Source: DALYLB01 sp046154695 (GTDB lineage: Bacteria; Acidobacteriota; Blastocatellia; RBC074). Taken from it: a stretch of 50,206 bases of DNA. The position numbers and the translations under genes are program-made. Below are positions 15,852 to 24,090 of this stretch, one piece after another. The notes under the pieces were generated by a model, which saw only the letters and a list, made by a program, of their open reading frames with translations, made no database searches and had not been told where the DNA came from. The stretch's first letter is position 1. Every line of letters begins with the position of its first letter. The DNA is taken from assembly GCA_046154695.1 (NCBI GenBank), contig JBJXFI010000100.1:1-50206 (forward strand). Reading direction: 5' to 3'.

Positions 15852-18110
15852 ATGATTCGCATCAGTCATCTGAAATACGGCGCGATTCTTCTGGTGATTT
15901 CAAGTCTCGCCTGGGCCACGGAAGACAAGCCGCGATTTACCGCGGGTCAACTGAAGCACTGGGTGTACAAGCCGGTCGTGAAGCCGGCGGTCCCGGCCGT
16001 TCGGGATGCCGCGTGGGCCAGGACGGACATCGACCGGTTCATTCTTCGCGATCTGGAGAAGAGCGGGCTCTCGCCCGCGAAGCCGGCGGACAGGATGACG
16101 CTGCTGCGGCGCGCGACCTTCGATTTGACAGGGCTTCCGCCGACGCCGGAGGAGGCGGCCGCCTTTCTGGCGGATCGTTCCCCGAAATCGTTCGAGCGGG
16201 TCGTCGATCGGCTGCTCGCCTCGCCGCATTACGGCGAGAAATGGGCGCGCCATTGGCTGGACCTGGCGCGCTATGCCGAGAGCGAAGGCTTCAAAGCCGA
16301 CGAGACGCGCCCCAATGCGTGGCGCTATCGCGACTATGTCATCAAATCGTTCAATGACGACAAACCCTACAATCGCTTCGTCCAGGAGCAGATTGCCGGC
16401 GATGAGCTCTGGCCCGGGAACCCCGAGGCGCTCGTGGCGACCGGGTTCAACCGGCACTATCCCGATGAGAGCAATGCCCGAAACCTGATGCAGCGGCGGC
16501 AGGAGATCCTCAACGACATGACCGACACGGTCGGCGCGGTCTTCATGGCCACCACCGTCGGATGCGCCCGCTGCCACGATCACAAATACGATCCCGTTTT
16601 ACAGAAAGACTATTACAAGCTGCAGGCATTCTTCTCCGCGACGCGCGCGAAGGACGATTTCGCGCTGGCCTCCGCCGCCGAACAGGCGCAGCACGGGAAG
16701 CGGCTGGAGCTTTGGCGGGCCGAAACCCGCGAATTGCGGGAGCGGATCGAGAAGATCGAGGCCCCCGTCCGCCAGTTGATCTATCAGGACAATTTTGAAA
16801 AGTACCCCGAGGAAATCCGGCTGGCGATCACGACGCCGGCCGAGAAGCGCGACACGATGCAGTGGCTGATGTACCACAAGGCGAACTGGCTGCTCGGCTC
16901 CGGGGTGGATGAGGACGGGAACGGCATCCGGTCGAGGCTCAAGGGCGAAGAGCGCAAGCAATATGAGGATCTGCGGGCCCGGCTCGCCGCATTCGATTCG
17001 ATCAAGCCCGGGCCGCTTCCGATCGGGTCGGGCCTCACGGACGTGGGGTGTGAGGCGCCCGCCCAGCACGTGATGAACGGGGGCGCGTACGATGCGCCGC
17101 GCGAATTGGTCCAGCCGGGTTTTCTGACGATCATCGATGATCGTCCGCCCGTGATCCGCGTTCCCGCCCACCGGCAGACGACGGGCCGCAGAAGCGCGCT
17201 GTCCGCATGGCTGACCGATCCAAAGAACCCCCTGACGGCGCGCGTCATGGTCAATCGCCTGTGGCATCACCATTTCGGGCGGGGCATCATCGGCACGCCG
17301 AACGATTTCGGCATGATGCGCGATCCCGAAACCAACCGGGAGCTGCTCGATTATCTGGCCGCGACCTTCGTCGAGCAGGGATGGAGCCTCAAGGCCATGC
17401 ACCGGCTGCTTATGCTGTCGAACACGTATCGGCAGTCCTCCGCTTATAACGAAGCGGCCGCGGCCAAAGACCCGGACAATCGATTGTGGTGGCGGTTCCA
17501 GCGGCAGCGCCTTTCCGGCGAGGAGATTCGCGATGCGATTCTGGCCGTCAGCGGGCAGTTGAATTCGCGGATGGGCGGGCCGAGCGTCTTCCCCGAGATT
17601 CCCGAGGGCATGGAGGTTCGCGGCGGCTGGAAGAAGAACGAGGATCCGCAAGCCCGGAACCGGCGCAGCATCTATGTCTTCGTCCGGCGCAATTCGCGCT
17701 ATCCGATGTTCCAGGCGTTCGACATGCCCGACACGCACGAAAGTTGCGGCCGCCGCATCATCACGACCACGGCGCCGCAGGCGCTGGAGATGCTCAACGA
17801 CAAGGTCATTTTGCGCGCGGCGGCGGCATTTGCCGAGCGGGTCATCGCGTCATCGAAGGCGGAGCCGAAGGACTGGCCGGCGACCGCCTACAAGCTCGCC
17901 TATTCACGCCGGGCGAGCGACAGTGAGCTGGCCCTCGCCGCCGATTTCCTGCAAAAACAGGAGGCGCTCATCCGGGCCGGGATGGTGGAGAATCGATCAT
18001 CGGCGCTTCCGGCAAAGCTTCCCGCAATGGTCGATTCCGCGCGGGCCGCGGCGCTGGTCGATTTCTGCCATGTGCTCTTCAACTCGAACGAATTCGTTTA
18101 CGTTCACTAA
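15852..18110 (+). CDS. DUF1549/DUF1553 (PSCyt2/PSD1) secreted protein, copy 1
   Basis: This 752-aa protein has a signal peptide (about 9-22), then the DUF1549 (PSCyt2) domain (about 55-260) and DUF1553 (PSD1) domain (about 450-735). A c-type-heme-like CxxCH occurs at 238-242 in GCARCHDHKYDP. PHYGEKWARHWLDLARYAES and AMHRLLMLSNTYRQ are recognisable family signatures. These proteins are abundant in Planctomycetes, Verrucomicrobia and some Acidobacteria and usually precede a DUF1501 gene, as here. Their biochemical role is not established. The ATG at 15852 follows GGAGGGACGTGC; an upstream ATG at 15816 is less likely because it would displace the signal peptide. Confidence 0.9.
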   Translation: MIRISHLKYGAILLVISSLAWATEDKPRFTAGQLKHWVYKPVVKPAVPAVRDAAWARTDIDRFILRDLEKSGLSPAKPADRMTLLRRATFDLTGLPPTPEEAAAFLADRSPKSFERVVDRLLASPHYGEKWARHWLDLARYAESEGFKADETRPNAWRYRDYVIKSFNDDKPYNRFVQEQIAGDELWPGNPEALVATGFNRHYPDESNARNLMQRRQEILNDMTDTVGAVFMATTVGCARCHDHKYDPVLQKDYYKLQAFFSATRAKDDFALASAAEQAQHGKRLELWRAETRELRERIEKIEAPVRQLIYQDNFEKYPEEIRLAITTPAEKRDTMQWLMYHKANWLLGSGVDEDGNGIRSRLKGEERKQYEDLRARLAAFDSIKPGPLPIGSGLTDVGCEAPAQHVMNGGAYDAPRELVQPGFLTIIDDRPPVIRVPAHRQTTGRRSALSAWLTDPKNPLTARVMVNRLWHHHFGRGIIGTPNDFGMMRDPETNRELLDYLAATFVEQGWSLKAMHRLLMLSNTYRQSSAYNEAAAAKDPDNRLWWRFQRQRLSGEEIRDAILAVSGQLNSRMGGPSVFPEIPEGMEVRGGWKKNEDPQARNRRSIYVFVRRNSRYPMFQAFDMPDTHESCGRRIITTTAPQALEMLNDKVILRAAAAFAERVIASSKAEPKDWPATAYKLAYSRRASDSELALAADFLQKQEALIRAGMVENRSSALPAKLPAMVDSARAAALVDFCHVLFNSNEFVYVH

Positions 18111-18128
18111 TCGAGATCGGAGGGCAGG

Positions 18129-19583
18129 ATGAAAGATCGTCGCGAAGAGAGACTCTCACCGAAGGAGGCGGCGCTGGTTCGCCGCCGCGAGTTTCTGATG
18201 CAGGCCGGCGGCGGGCTGGGATCGATCGCGCTGACTTCCCTTCTGGCCGAGGAGGCGCGGGGCGCCGGTGGGCAGGAGAATCGCGCGCCCGATCCGCTGG
18301 CGCCGAAGGCGCCGCATTTTCGGCCGAGAGCGAACTCGGTCATCTGGCTGTTTATGGAGGGCGGGCCGAGCCATCTGGACACGTTCGATCCGAAGCCGAA
18401 GCTGATGGAACTGGCCGGGCAGCCGATGCCGGAATCCTTCGGCCGCCCGATCACGGCGATGGGGACGGCGTCGAACAGCATCTTTCCCAGCCAGCGAACC
18501 TTCAGGCAATACGGTCAGAGCGGAATCCCGGTCTCGGACTGGTTTCCGCACACCGCGGCGCATGCCGATGACCTGGCGATCATACGCTCATGCTGGGCGG
18601 ACGGATTGAACCATGTCGGCTCTGTATGCCAGATGAACACGGGGTCGATCCTCGCGGGACGGCCCTCGCTGGGCGCGTGGGCGACCTATGGCCTGGGCAC
18701 GGCGAATCAGAATCTGCCGACCTTCGTGACCATGGCGGACGGCGCGGAGGTGCTCGGCGGCGCGAAGAACTGGAGCGCCGGGTTTCTGCCGGCCGGCTAT
18801 CAGGGGACGCAGTTCCGATCGAGCGGATCGCCGGTCTATTACCTGACGCCTCCCGAGACGGTCAGTGACGCGCAACAGCGCGGCAAGCTCGAACTGCTCG
18901 CCCGGCTCAATCAGCGGTTCTCGGCTTCGCGCCAGGATGACACGGAGCTGCTGGCGAGGCTCAACACCTATGAGCTGGCCTATCGCATGCAATCGTCCGC
19001 CCCCGAAGCCATCGATCTTTCGAAAGAGACCGAGGCGACCCGGAAGCTTTACGGCATCGACAATCCCGTCACGCAGAAATACGGAACGATGTGCCTGATG
19101 GCGCGCCGGCTGGTTGAGCGAAAGGTCCGGTTTATTCAGCTCTATTCGGGGAGCGGCAGCGGTTGGGACGCCCACGCCAACATCGAGGCCAATCATACGA
19201 AGATGTGCGCGAGCGTGGATCTGCCCATCGCGGGACTGCTCGCCGACCTGAAAGCGCGTGGGATGCTCGATTCGACGCTGGTGGTATGGGGCGGCGAGTT
19301 CGGCCGCACGCCCTTTAACGAAAAAGGCAATGGCCGCGATCACAATCCGTGGGGATTCACGATCTGGATGGCCGGCGCGGGCATTCGCGGCGGGCAGATC
19401 ATCGGCGCGACCGACGAGATCGGGTTTCGCGCGATCGAGCGGCGGGCGCACGTGCACGACATTCACGCGACGATTCTGCACCTGCTCGGACTTGACCATC
19501 TGCGCACGCTCTATCAGCACAACGGCCGCCTGGAGCGTCCCACGATCACCGATGGAGAGGCCATCCGCGAGCTGGTCTCCTGA
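18129..19583 (+). CDS. DUF1501 protein with Tat leader, copy 1
   Basis: This 484-aa protein begins with a twin-arginine leader (RRREFLMQAGGG, R18-R20). It then shows the DUF1501 pattern, a sulfatase/alkaline-phosphatase-like fold: WLFMEGGPSHLDTFDPKP at the start of the domain and VWGGEFGRTPF near the end, followed by a histidine-rich C-terminus (HVHDIHATILHLLGLDH). Substrate is unknown. It starts 18 nt after the DUF1549/DUF1553 gene with GGAGGGCAGG as ribosome site, so the two are almost certainly one operon. Tat export suggests folding with a cofactor before secretion. Confidence 0.9.
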   Translation: MKDRREERLSPKEAALVRRREFLMQAGGGLGSIALTSLLAEEARGAGGQENRAPDPLAPKAPHFRPRANSVIWLFMEGGPSHLDTFDPKPKLMELAGQPMPESFGRPITAMGTASNSIFPSQRTFRQYGQSGIPVSDWFPHTAAHADDLAIIRSCWADGLNHVGSVCQMNTGSILAGRPSLGAWATYGLGTANQNLPTFVTMADGAEVLGGAKNWSAGFLPAGYQGTQFRSSGSPVYYLTPPETVSDAQQRGKLELLARLNQRFSASRQDDTELLARLNTYELAYRMQSSAPEAIDLSKETEATRKLYGIDNPVTQKYGTMCLMARRLVERKVRFIQLYSGSGSGWDAHANIEANHTKMCASVDLPIAGLLADLKARGMLDSTLVVWGGEFGRTPFNEKGNGRDHNPWGFTIWMAGAGIRGGQIIGATDEIGFRAIERRAHVHDIHATILHLLGLDHLRTLYQHNGRLERPTITDGEAIRELVS

Positions 19584-19596
19584 TTTCGCGAACGCT

Positions 19597-20763
19597 ATGA
19601 CGAATCGACAACGGAAGAGGTGGGTGATAAGGGGATCGATCTTCTGGCTGCTGTCGGGCTGCGTGCTTGCGGGCGCGGGGGCGCAGGATCGGCCCGCGTC
19701 CTCATTGATCCGGCTGCTCTCCCCGAACGGTGTGGCGTTCGATTCGCGGGGAGATCTCTATATCACCGACATCGCCGCGCATCGCGTTGTGAAGCGGGAC
19801 AGCCGGGGCCGCTATCAGGTGATCGCGGGCACGGGAGACGCGGGCTTCAGCGGAGACGGCGGGCCGGCGACCGAGGCGCGTCTCAATGCGCCGCACGATC
19901 TGCTCTTTGACGGGGCGGGGAACCTGCTGATCGCCGACAGCGCGAATCATCGCGTTCGCCGCGTGGATGTGCGGGGAATCATCACGACGGTTTGCGGCGA
20001 CGGCAAAGCCGGCAGAGCCGGCTACAACGATCCCGTCTCGCCGACAGCGCTCAACTATCCCCAGGGGCTCGCCCTCGACGCGGCGGGAAATCTGTTGATC
20101 GCCGACACCTACAACCACGTCGTGCGCCGGCTCGACCGGCAGGGCGGCCTGACGGTCTTCGCCGGATCGGCTCCGGGCTTCGGGGGAGACGGCGGCCCGG
20201 CCTCCAACGCGCAGATCAGTCTGCCGATGGCCGTTGCCGTCGCGCCTGACGGCAGCGTCTACATCAGCGACGCGGGCAACAGCCGCATACGCTGTGTCGC
20301 TCCGGATGGCCGTATTCGCACCATCGCGGGATACGGGCCCGCGCAGGATACCTATGGCGGCGGCTACGCCGGCGATGGGCTTCCGGCGGAGAAAGGGAAG
20401 CTCTTCTCGGCGACCGATCTGAAGTGCGACCCGGCCGGGAATCTCTATATCGTCGACAGCGGAAATCACCGCCTGCGCGTCATCTGGCAGGGAATCATCA
20501 CGACGATCGCCGGAACGGGCGGAATGGGAGCGGCGGGCGACGGCAAGCCGGCGAAGGACGCGGAATTGAACTCCCCGCAAAAGGTCGCCCTGGCCGCCGA
20601 CGGGAGCCTCTATCTTTCCGATCGCGGCAACAGCCGCCTGCGGCGAATCGATCCCGCGGGAATTATCAGGGCGCTTGTGGAGGCTGAACCGCGGGTTTTC
20701 AACCCGCAGGCTCCCACCAAAGGCGGCGGGGGTAGAAAACCCGCGGCACACTCGACGGAATAG
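19597..20763 (+). CDS. NHL-repeat protein, probable lipoprotein
   Basis: This 388-aa protein starts at the ATG at 19597, 13 nt after the DUF1501 stop. The N-terminus is a basic and hydrophobic signal with a lipobox-like LSGC (about 19-22), which suggests lipid anchoring. About six NHL blades follow with GTGDAGFSGDGG and LLIADSANHRVRR motifs. The last about 25 codons (20689-20745) lie in an intergenic-type inverted repeat (CCGCGGGTTTTC and its complement), so the Pro/Gly-rich tail is probably repeat-derived rather than functional. The gene sits between the two DUF1549/DUF1501 modules and may be part of one exported complex. Confidence 0.85.
   Translation: MTNRQRKRWVIRGSIFWLLSGCVLAGAGAQDRPASSLIRLLSPNGVAFDSRGDLYITDIAAHRVVKRDSRGRYQVIAGTGDAGFSGDGGPATEARLNAPHDLLFDGAGNLLIADSANHRVRRVDVRGIITTVCGDGKAGRAGYNDPVSPTALNYPQGLALDAAGNLLIADTYNHVVRRLDRQGGLTVFAGSAPGFGGDGGPASNAQISLPMAVAVAPDGSVYISDAGNSRIRCVAPDGRIRTIAGYGPAQDTYGGGYAGDGLPAEKGKLFSATDLKCDPAGNLYIVDSGNHRLRVIWQGIITTIAGTGGMGAAGDGKPAKDAELNSPQKVALAADGSLYLSDRGNSRLRRIDPAGIIRALVEAEPRVFNPQAPTKGGGGRKPAAHSTE
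20689..20745. repeat. Inverted repeat within the NHL gene 3' end
   Basis: CCGCGGGTTTTC (20689-20700) and GAAAACCCGCGG (20734-20745) are a perfect 12-bp inverted pair. The left arm also forms its own hairpin with AACCCGC at 20701-20707. The repeat encodes the last residues of the NHL protein and lies just before the next gene, so it may also weaken or terminate read-through. Confidence 0.7.
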
Positions 20764-20774
20764 AAAGGCGCAAG

Positions 20775-22634
20775 ATGCGTGTAGTTCTCAAAACCTCGAT
20801 TATATTTCTCTGGCTCATCGCCGTGGTTTGGCTGGGGGGCGCCTCGCTTCAGGCACAGCGGCGAAATCCAGCGAAGGGAGAGTTCGCCGGCGAGCATGCC
20901 GAAGAGAAGCTGCGCGCACCGCGCCCGGACAGACAGATCGGCGATTTGACGAAGGATGTCGCGGCGGGGCTTCCGCATCTGGGGGCCGGACCGGGCAACC
21001 CCGCCCGTCGGAATCTGATCGATCAACACCTCTTCGCGGCGATGAAGCGGGACAGCGTGCCGCATGCGCCGATGTCCAACGATCACGAATTCTGCCGCCG
21101 CGTCCATCTGGACCTGACCGGGCGAATTCCGGCGCCGGAAGATCTCGCGGCCTTTGTGGCCGACGCCTCGCCGAACAAGCGCGATCGACTGATCGACAGG
21201 CTGATCGGCGGCCAGGCATGGGTCGATCACTGGAGCTACTGGTATGGCGATCTGACCCGCGCGTGCGGCAATCGATTCGGCAACCCGACGCTCAAGCATT
21301 TCGACGCCTGGATCCGCCAGTCGCTCGGCGAGGACAAGCCCTATGACCGCTTCGTCACCGAGATGCTGACGGCCACCGCGCCAAACACCAATTGGATGCC
21401 CGATGCCGCGCCGAGCGGCTTTCTGACGCGCTGGCACGTCACCGGCCAGACGATGTACGACGACAATTTCGAGGATACGGCGGACGAGATCGTCGTCAAT
21501 GCCGCGCGAATCTTTCTCGGCGTCAACTACCAATGCATCTCGTGTCACGGCGGGAAGGGGTTTCTCGAAAAGGTGAGCCTCGATCTGACGCCGAAAAAAC
21601 GGCGCGATTTCTGGGCCATGGCGGCCTTTTTCGGGAACATGCGCATTCGCGTGGTGCCGTATCAGGATCGCTACACGCTGACCGAGGACGGCGCGGGATA
21701 CGATGCCTCCGGCTGGAGCCAGGTCCGGCTGCAGCGCGAAGGCGGAACGGTCCATCCGACCTTCATTCTGACCGGCGAAAAGGCGGACCTCTCCCGGCCG
21801 CTGCGGCCGCAATTCGCCCGCATGATGACCACGCATCCACAGTTCGCCCGCGCAACGGTCAATCTGATCTGGAAGCAGTTTTTCGGTCTGGGGATCGTCG
21901 ATCCCGTCGACGCGTTCGATCTGGCGCGGCAGGATCCAGCCGCGCCGCCGCCCGCGCCGTGGAGCTGCCAGCCGACGAACGCGCAACTGCTCGATGCGCT
22001 GGCGGCGGATTTCGCCCGGCATGGCTTCAGCCTGAAATATTTGATGAAGACGATCGCGCAATCGAGCGCCTATCAGCTCTCCGCCCGGTTCGACGGGGAA
22101 TGGAAAGAGGCCTACACGCCCTATTTTGCCCGCCATTTCGTCCGGCAGTTGACTGCGGAACAACTGCACGACTCGATCTCGCTGGCGACCGGGGTCTTCG
22201 GCGAATACAAGCGCCGCGACTGGCTGTATGAGACGCCGGTGACTCCGGCGCGGTTCTGGACGGAGGCGTCCTCGCCCGAAGAGATCAACAACGCCGAGGC
22301 CAAAAGCTTCCTGCGAACCTTCGGCCAGTCCAATCGCGAACAATTCGATCGCCAGCCCGGCGGCTCGATCCTGCAGGCGATGACGATGATGAACAGTCCC
22401 TTCGTCACACGACGCGTGCAGGCCGCGAATCACAGCCTGGTCGAGCAGTTGATCCATTCCGCGGCGAACGACGCTGAGATCGTCGATCGACTTTATCTTG
22501 CAACGCTCTCCCGGGCGCCCTCCCCGCGCGAGAAGCGGATCGCGCTCGAGTGGCTTGCGCCGGATCGACGGCAGGGCGCGGAGGATCTTCAATGGAGCCT
22601 GCTCAATAAACTCGATTTCATCTTCAACTATTGA
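20775..22634 (+). CDS. DUF1549/DUF1553 secreted protein, copy 2
   Basis: This 619-aa protein is shorter than copy 1. A signal peptide (about 5-27, cleavage near AQA) precedes a DUF1549 domain (about 80-265) with CxxCH at 254-258 (CISCHGGKGF) and then a DUF1553-type domain (about 285-615). Recognisable segments include VHLDLTGRIPAPEDLAAFV and DKPYDRFVTEMLTA. The CxxCH suggests heme c attachment in the periplasm, but that is family-level inference. It is followed 12 nt later by the second DUF1501 gene. It is not a simple recent duplicate of copy 1, because the alignable parts are clearly diverged. Confidence 0.88.
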   Translation: MRVVLKTSIIFLWLIAVVWLGGASLQAQRRNPAKGEFAGEHAEEKLRAPRPDRQIGDLTKDVAAGLPHLGAGPGNPARRNLIDQHLFAAMKRDSVPHAPMSNDHEFCRRVHLDLTGRIPAPEDLAAFVADASPNKRDRLIDRLIGGQAWVDHWSYWYGDLTRACGNRFGNPTLKHFDAWIRQSLGEDKPYDRFVTEMLTATAPNTNWMPDAAPSGFLTRWHVTGQTMYDDNFEDTADEIVVNAARIFLGVNYQCISCHGGKGFLEKVSLDLTPKKRRDFWAMAAFFGNMRIRVVPYQDRYTLTEDGAGYDASGWSQVRLQREGGTVHPTFILTGEKADLSRPLRPQFARMMTTHPQFARATVNLIWKQFFGLGIVDPVDAFDLARQDPAAPPPAPWSCQPTNAQLLDALAADFARHGFSLKYLMKTIAQSSAYQLSARFDGEWKEAYTPYFARHFVRQLTAEQLHDSISLATGVFGEYKRRDWLYETPVTPARFWTEASSPEEINNAEAKSFLRTFGQSNREQFDRQPGGSILQAMTMMNSPFVTRRVQAANHSLVEQLIHSAANDAEIVDRLYLATLSRAPSPREKRIALEWLAPDRRQGAEDLQWSLLNKLDFIFNY

Positions 22635-22646
22635 GGTTCCGGAACG

Positions 22647-24044
22647 ATGGCAATCAACGCACGAAACATTCCCTCGATCTCACGACGCGAGCTGCTTCGC
22701 GTCGGCGGCGTCAGCCTCGCGGGCGGCTTTCTCAATGGCTTCCGTCCCTACAATGTGCGGGCGGAACAGAAGGCGCGGCCGGCGGCCACCGCGCGGCAGG
22801 TTCTCTTTCTGAATCTCGATGGGGGGATGAGCCAGGTGGACACCCTCGACGTCAAGGAAGGGCCCTGGACGCCCGGCTATTTCGATGTTCGCGGTTTTGC
22901 CAATGACCTGAAACTGCCCGTCGGCATCATGCCGAATCTGCCATCCGTGCTCGACAAAATCACGATCGTCCGCTCGATGAGCGCCTGGGATGTCGTGCAT
23001 GGCCGCGCGCAGTACTATATACAGACCGGTCATCCGCTCAATCTGGCCCTGGCGAAGGAGGTCCCCTCGATCGGCGCCGTCGTTTGCCACGAGCTCGCCG
23101 CGCAGCGGAAGCCTACGGACTCGCTCCCGGCCTACATCGCCATGAATCTGGCCGGTAATCAGGCCGGGCTGATCAATAATGGATTTCTTTCGGCGGAGTA
23201 CGGACCGATGAGCCTCTCCATCGGCGACGCACCGCCGAACCTGGCGCCGCAAAAGGGAATGGAAGAGACGTTCCGCCGCCGCTGGGAGCGGCTCCAGCAA
23301 CTGGACGAGCCGCTGCGCGCAGGGCGGCATCCGGACCGCGGCTTCGTCGATTATCACGAATATTACCGGGGGGCCTGGGCGATCATGAACGATCCTCGCG
23401 TTCCGGGGATCATGGCCCTCAATGACGAAGACCGAAAGCGCTATGGCAACAGCACGATCGGCAATTGCCTGATTCTCGCGCGCAATCTCTTCCAGGCAAA
23501 CGCCGGCACGCGCTTCATCATGGCGAGCCATGGCGGCTGGGACCATCACGGCAACATTTACAAGGAAGGCTCCCGCAATCATCCCGTCCTGATTCGCGAA
23601 CTGGACGCCGCCTTCACGAGCTTCATCCGCGACCTCGACTCCATTCCCTCGGCGCACTCCCCCGACAGGACGCTCCTCGACGACACCCTCGTCATCGCCA
23701 TGAGCGAATTCGGGCGCACTCCCGGCCCGATCACCGAAACCCGCAAGGGCCGTGAACATTACATGCAGGTCCATTGCGGCATGTTCGCCGGCGGCGGCGT
23801 CCGCCGCGGCGCGGTCATGGGAAAGACGGATGATTCGGGAGGAAAGATCACGGCGTTCGGCTGGTCGGAAAATCGCCCGATCTATATGGAGGACGTCGTC
23901 TGCACCATCTATTCGGCGCTCGGCATCGACTGGACCAAGCGCATCGATCAAACCCCTTCCGGACGCTCCTTCCACTATGTCGAGCCCGCGTCGAGCACCA
24001 CTTATGTCGGCTTCACGCCGGTACGGGAATTAGTTGATAGTTGA
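22647..24044 (+). CDS. DUF1501 protein with Tat leader, copy 2
   Basis: This 465-aa protein has a Tat leader (SRRELLRVGG, R13-R14) and the DUF1501 core: FLNLDGGMSQVDTLDV near residue 55, then ASHGGWDHHGNIY and AMSEFGRTPGP. It pairs with the preceding DUF1549/DUF1553 gene as in the first module. The TGA stop at 24042-24044 lies inside a TTGATAG tandem and inverted repeat, so the last codons (RELVDS) are partly repeat sequence. A slightly different original C-terminus is possible. Confidence 0.88.
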   Translation: MAINARNIPSISRRELLRVGGVSLAGGFLNGFRPYNVRAEQKARPAATARQVLFLNLDGGMSQVDTLDVKEGPWTPGYFDVRGFANDLKLPVGIMPNLPSVLDKITIVRSMSAWDVVHGRAQYYIQTGHPLNLALAKEVPSIGAVVCHELAAQRKPTDSLPAYIAMNLAGNQAGLINNGFLSAEYGPMSLSIGDAPPNLAPQKGMEETFRRRWERLQQLDEPLRAGRHPDRGFVDYHEYYRGAWAIMNDPRVPGIMALNDEDRKRYGNSTIGNCLILARNLFQANAGTRFIMASHGGWDHHGNIYKEGSRNHPVLIRELDAAFTSFIRDLDSIPSAHSPDRTLLDDTLVIAMSEFGRTPGPITETRKGREHYMQVHCGMFAGGGVRRGAVMGKTDDSGGKITAFGWSENRPIYMEDVVCTIYSALGIDWTKRIDQTPSGRSFHYVEPASSTTYVGFTPVRELVDS

Positions 24045-24090
24045 TAGTTGATAGTGGCTGTAAGACAAAATCACTATCAACTATCAACTA
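24038..24090. terminator. Bidirectional terminator, TTGATAG inverted repeat
   Basis: A perfect 19-bp inverted repeat (24038-24056 with 24072-24090, 15-nt loop) is built from TTGATAG units. It lies exactly between two convergent genes and overlaps the stop region of the plus-strand one. There is no clean U tract, so a bidirectional terminator is the likely but not proven role. Confidence 0.55.
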
